Shown here one piece after another: positions 62,005 through 64,000 of a DNA stretch of 64,000 nucleotides. Position 1 is the first letter of the stretch. Every line of letters begins with the position of its first letter. The stretch comes from Prochilodus magdalenae (taxonomy: Eukaryota > Chordata > Actinopteri > Characiformes > Prochilodontidae). The notes beneath the pieces were generated by a model. That model was given only the letters and a program-made list of their open reading frames with translations. It was not told the origin of the DNA and did not search any database. The stretch spans positions 696,610-760,609 of the forward strand of contig JAMWET010001218.1 of NCBI GenBank assembly GCA_024036415.1. Direction: 5' to 3'. Position numbers and translations under genes: made by a program.

Positions 62005-62035
<31 letters not shown>

Positions 62036-62283
62036 TATTATTATTATTATTATAATTATTATTACTATTACTATTATTATTATTATTAAACCCATCTCTT
62101 TTTCTCTTCTGTACTGTCTCAAATTCCACCAAATCAAACTCGGTCATTACCTTGCACCAGCTCTCTGCACAAACCCTCTGTGCTCTCTTCCTCTTCCTCT
62201 TCAGGCTCCTCAAATTCCTCTCCCTGACTGCTGCTGCTCTCTCGTTCACTGTCCTCGGTGCCCGAGCTGCTCCACACCTCCAT
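46465..62283 (-). CDS. hap1: Huntingtin-associated protein 1 (HAP1/TRAK family adaptor)
   Basis: Fourteen coding exons on the minus strand: 62151-62283, 56084-56160, 55826-55942, 55063-55160, 54849-54957, 53355-53433, 53095-53225, 52761-52835, 52337-52548, 51623-51838, 51094-51410, 50609-50806, 50282-50384 and 46465-46840. All phases agree and give 746 aa. Residues 1-38 are acidic. About 45-330 form the conserved HAP1 N-terminal coiled coils, with LCSERVGQVTKTYHDIE, a CC1-box-like LAARIGQSLL (dynein light intermediate chain binding in the family) and FPMDSLAAEIEG (Spindly-like motif). From about 345 it follows the TRAK/Milton layout: RVFETVK, SSRSYLPERLQIVKPLEG, HHWQQLAKPNLGGIL and a C-terminal FSFNLVEKLQSLGLHKVV. 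The family links dynein and kinesin to cargo. The position beside gast supports hap1 over trak. The first exon is the least certain; ATG 62283 has a strong context (AACATGG). Confidence 0.85.
47930..48197. mobile_element. MITE-like element with terminal inverted repeats, copy 2
   Basis: The left end CATATCGTCACTGTCCAAAG, AAAAACATGTATCTCC is mirrored by the right end GGAGATACAAGGTTTTCTTT, GTACAGCGACGATATG. The interior shares GAGCAGCTCATGTGATCAAA with copy 1 at 29049-29288. It lies in the last intron of hap1. Confidence 0.82.
49138..49226. repeat. 21-bp minisatellite, four units
   Basis: The unit TACTGTACACTCATGTTTACA is repeated about four times with almost no change, in the last intron of hap1. 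Because 21 is a multiple of 3 it yields repeated-peptide open frames, which are not genes. Confidence 0.93.
53650..54650 (+). mobile_element. Degenerate Tc1-type transposon in a hap1 intron
   Basis: It reads antisense to hap1. It begins near GTGCAAAAGTGTGGACACTA and contains ATGGAGGTCAACACAAGAGC, TATGCTTTGGGGCTGGGTGG (MLWGWVA, the family's LWGC motif) and GGCTTCTACAACAAGAGAAC (LLQQxNDP region). It ends near GCCTACACTTCTGCACA. Many indels and stops; this is a different family from copies A-D. A poly-A-rich tract at 53895-53973 lies inside. Confidence 0.65.
56177..56336. repeat. (GA)n microsatellite next to hap1 exon 2
   Basis: About 160 bp of GA repeats with GGGA, GACA and GCGA interruptions. 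On the hap1 strand it is a CT tract ending 17 bp before the exon 2 splice acceptor. Confidence 0.95.
56337..60702. other. hap1 intron 1, mostly unrecognised
   Basis: Non-coding, AT-rich. A poly-T tract at 58260-58293, (TTA)n at 59805-59850 and poly-A at 59940-59962 are visible. The tandem-like TAGTATCTGGTGCTCGCC and similar units near 59875-59935 are a small local repeat. No exon was recognised. Confidence 0.45.
60703..60753. repeat. (TAA)n microsatellite
   Basis: About 17 TAA units, followed at 60783-60836 by a TTA-rich tract on the same strand (an inverted partner). Confidence 0.93.
61870..62092. repeat. (TTA)n / (ATA)n complex microsatellite
   Basis: More than 200 bp of trinucleotide repeats, ending about 60 bp from hap1 exon 1. 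The Ile-rich and Asn-rich frames across it are artefacts. Confidence 0.93.
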
Positions 62284-63650
62284 GTTTACCTCCTGAATCC
62301 CTGCTCTTCTATAGCTTTTCACTAATCCTTCTTCCACTCCCTGCTTCTTCAGTATTCCTCTTCTCTTCGCCCTGCAGCCTGGCCTTAGTTGGTCGAGACC
62401 AGAATTTGAATGATCTGACACACTGTTCTCAAATACCAATGGACTCCTATACTGTCCACGCACACACTGCCTCACACACCTGCACGCTCTGGGGCTGTGT
62501 GTGTGATGTCGTTAATGATAAATCCTCTCAGTGCTTCCGTTGCAGTTTGCTGGCTGGCACTCACCTGGCTGCACTGAGCTACGAGATAAGAGCAGCGACA
62601 AAGAGGGGGACCAGAGTTAAAGGTACAGACAAGGAGCCTAATATCAGGAGGAAGATCATAGATTCTGTTGGTGGTTTAATGTCCATGGGAAAGTTATACC
62701 AGCTGGAAGGAGATGTCTCTTGAAATCATGTTTTTAATGGATTAGTGTCCTGTCTGAGACTGGCACCCCCCCTTCTCCAACAGCTAATGGTATGCTCCAG
62801 TCTGCTGGGCTTTTTTCTCCATCTGAAGACATAATGCTGCCGCAGAGGACGTGACTGACACACCCCTCTCCTGAAGCAGGCACATGGGGTGCTTGTTTGG
62901 TCTTTATTTTGGTTTTATTACGTCTCACTGTCTTGCAAGATGTTTTTGTGTACACAGCCAAACCGCTCATCTGTGTGAAGTCATTTGTAAGCACATGTGT
63001 GTGGAACTCCAACTCTGCAATTTACCCTCACTGAGCACATAATTAAGAACACCTATGAGCCTGATCAGCCACTCGTGTGGCAGTAAATAGTGCACGTGTG
63101 ACGTTTACCACGACCTTCAAAATGTCAGAAAATGTGATTTCAATCATTTTTACAGTCCCCCAGATTCTTGGTGTCAATCAGGCTTGAGATTTTCATGGTC
63201 AACGGTCTTCAGTTTGTTCAGAATGGTGAAATAAAGATTCTTCAAACTGACAAAACGATTATGGTAAAAAACACAACCCCAGAACACACGTCGGACCCTG
63301 AGACAGATAAGCAGAGGCCCACATTGGATTCTACTTCTGTCAGCCAACACAACATGGCTGAGACTGGAGCTTAAATCCATAGAGCTAACCTGCCGACAGC
63401 CCAAGCTAGTGGAGGTGGTGTAGTGGTCTGGGGAATTTTCTTGGCTTGCTATGGGTCAGTTAATACCAACCAATCATCAGTCGAATGCCACATCCTATCG
63501 GAGTGTTGTTGTTGAGAACACACACAGTCAGGAAATGCAGATTGGATATTTAATAGAGACCTCCCTTCTGAACATATGTAACTGTAAGCAACCAGTTGTG
63601 CCATCTGCCTGAGATGACTTAGTCTCAGTAGCCAATAAGAAATCTACTCG
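62284..63650. other. Upstream of the hap1 start codon
   Basis: The hap1 frame stays open upstream of ATG 62283 for at least 64 codons to 62475 with no further ATG, so part of this is probably 5' UTR or an alternative N-terminus. Further out nothing was recognised. Confidence 0.4.
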
Positions 63651-63654
63651 TACC

Positions 63655-63900
63655 ACCCCTGTCCATCATCAGCTACACTGTCTGCCTATTACAAAACACA
63701 TCCACCATAAAATCCTGCTGATGACCTTTAAAGCCTAGCACGGACTTACACCCACGTATCTGTCTACACTGTCACATCGTTATGCTGCATCACAGTGTTG
63801 CTGCCCCCACCCTCTGGAACTATTTACCTTCATCTACCTTCATCTATACCTTCATCTATCTTTCAAATCTATCAAAATACGATCTATTTCAGAATACTTT
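63655..63900 (+). mobile_element. LINE ORF2 C-terminal remnant
   Basis: Translation reads LHCLPITKHIHHKILLMTFK, then THVSVYTVTS-like broken text and a stretch like CCPHPLELF. It resembles the LHWLPVxxRIxFKLLLLTYK ... APRLWNSLP end of fish LINE ORF2 proteins. Frame-broken and inactive. Confidence 0.65.
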
Positions 63901-64000
63901 ATTCTCTATGGGTCTCTTTTTTTTTTTTCATAAATCATAACGTGCCATTGGTATGTGAAAGGTACTATGTAAGTGTAACTTCTTTTCTTCTGGGGGGGGG

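Noticed and set aside
46465..62283. Calling this gene trak1 or trak2
   Set aside because: Similarity to TRAK proteins is strong along the whole length, but the neighbour is gast and the keratin cluster, the HAP1 locus. The call stays open to a phylogeny.
61902..62723. A 273-codon plus-strand open frame, the longest in the window
   Set aside because: Its first third is an ATT/ATA microsatellite (poly-Ile) and the rest is antisense to hap1 exon 1 and its leader; no domain is visible.

Overview
This window is from a ray-finned fish, and the repeats suggest an otophysan such as a characiform or catfish relative. Genes have short exons with GT-AG introns. The DNA is rich in microsatellites, tRNA-derived SINEs, Tc1/mariner, hAT and LINE remnants. 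No prokaryotic features were seen. All gene models were built by hand from splice sites, reading phase and protein similarity recalled from known families; no database search was run.

Layout. (1) 1-7244, plus strand: the 3' part of a type I keratin gene (exons 4-8; the 5' end lies before the window). (2) 9704-12275, minus: a complete type I keratin with a Gly-rich head (7 exons, 470 aa). (3) 26222-34769, minus: a second complete type I keratin with a short head (9 coding exons, 438 aa), carrying an intron inside coil 1A that type I keratins normally lack. (4) 41600-43643, plus: preprogastrin (gast), 103 aa, ending in an amidation-ready DYKGWVDF-GRR. (5) 46465-62283, minus: a HAP1/TRAK-family dynein-kinesin adaptor in 14 coding exons (746 aa), best read as hap1. 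The order type I keratins - gast - hap1 matches the human 17q21.2 order KRT - GAST - HAP1 (human EIF1, between KRT and GAST, was not seen here), so this is a conserved syntenic block.

Between the genes lie transposable elements. They include four copies of a Tc1 family as two kinds of internal deletion derivative, a 1.65-kb hAT element with a perfect 8-bp target duplication beside LINE sequence, two LINE reverse-transcriptase remnants with decayed catalytic motifs, tRNA-derived SINEs, palindromic MITE-like elements, and long tandem arrays.

The keratins are expected to pair with type II keratins (not in this window) to form epithelial intermediate filaments. Gastrin is a secreted gut hormone and HAP1 a transport adaptor; they share the locus by ancestry and not by pathway. 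I found no convincing new multi-gene system. The most interesting items are the extra keratin intron, an 11-bp microexon, the TRAK-like C-terminal half kept in the HAP1-position gene, and several structured repeats.
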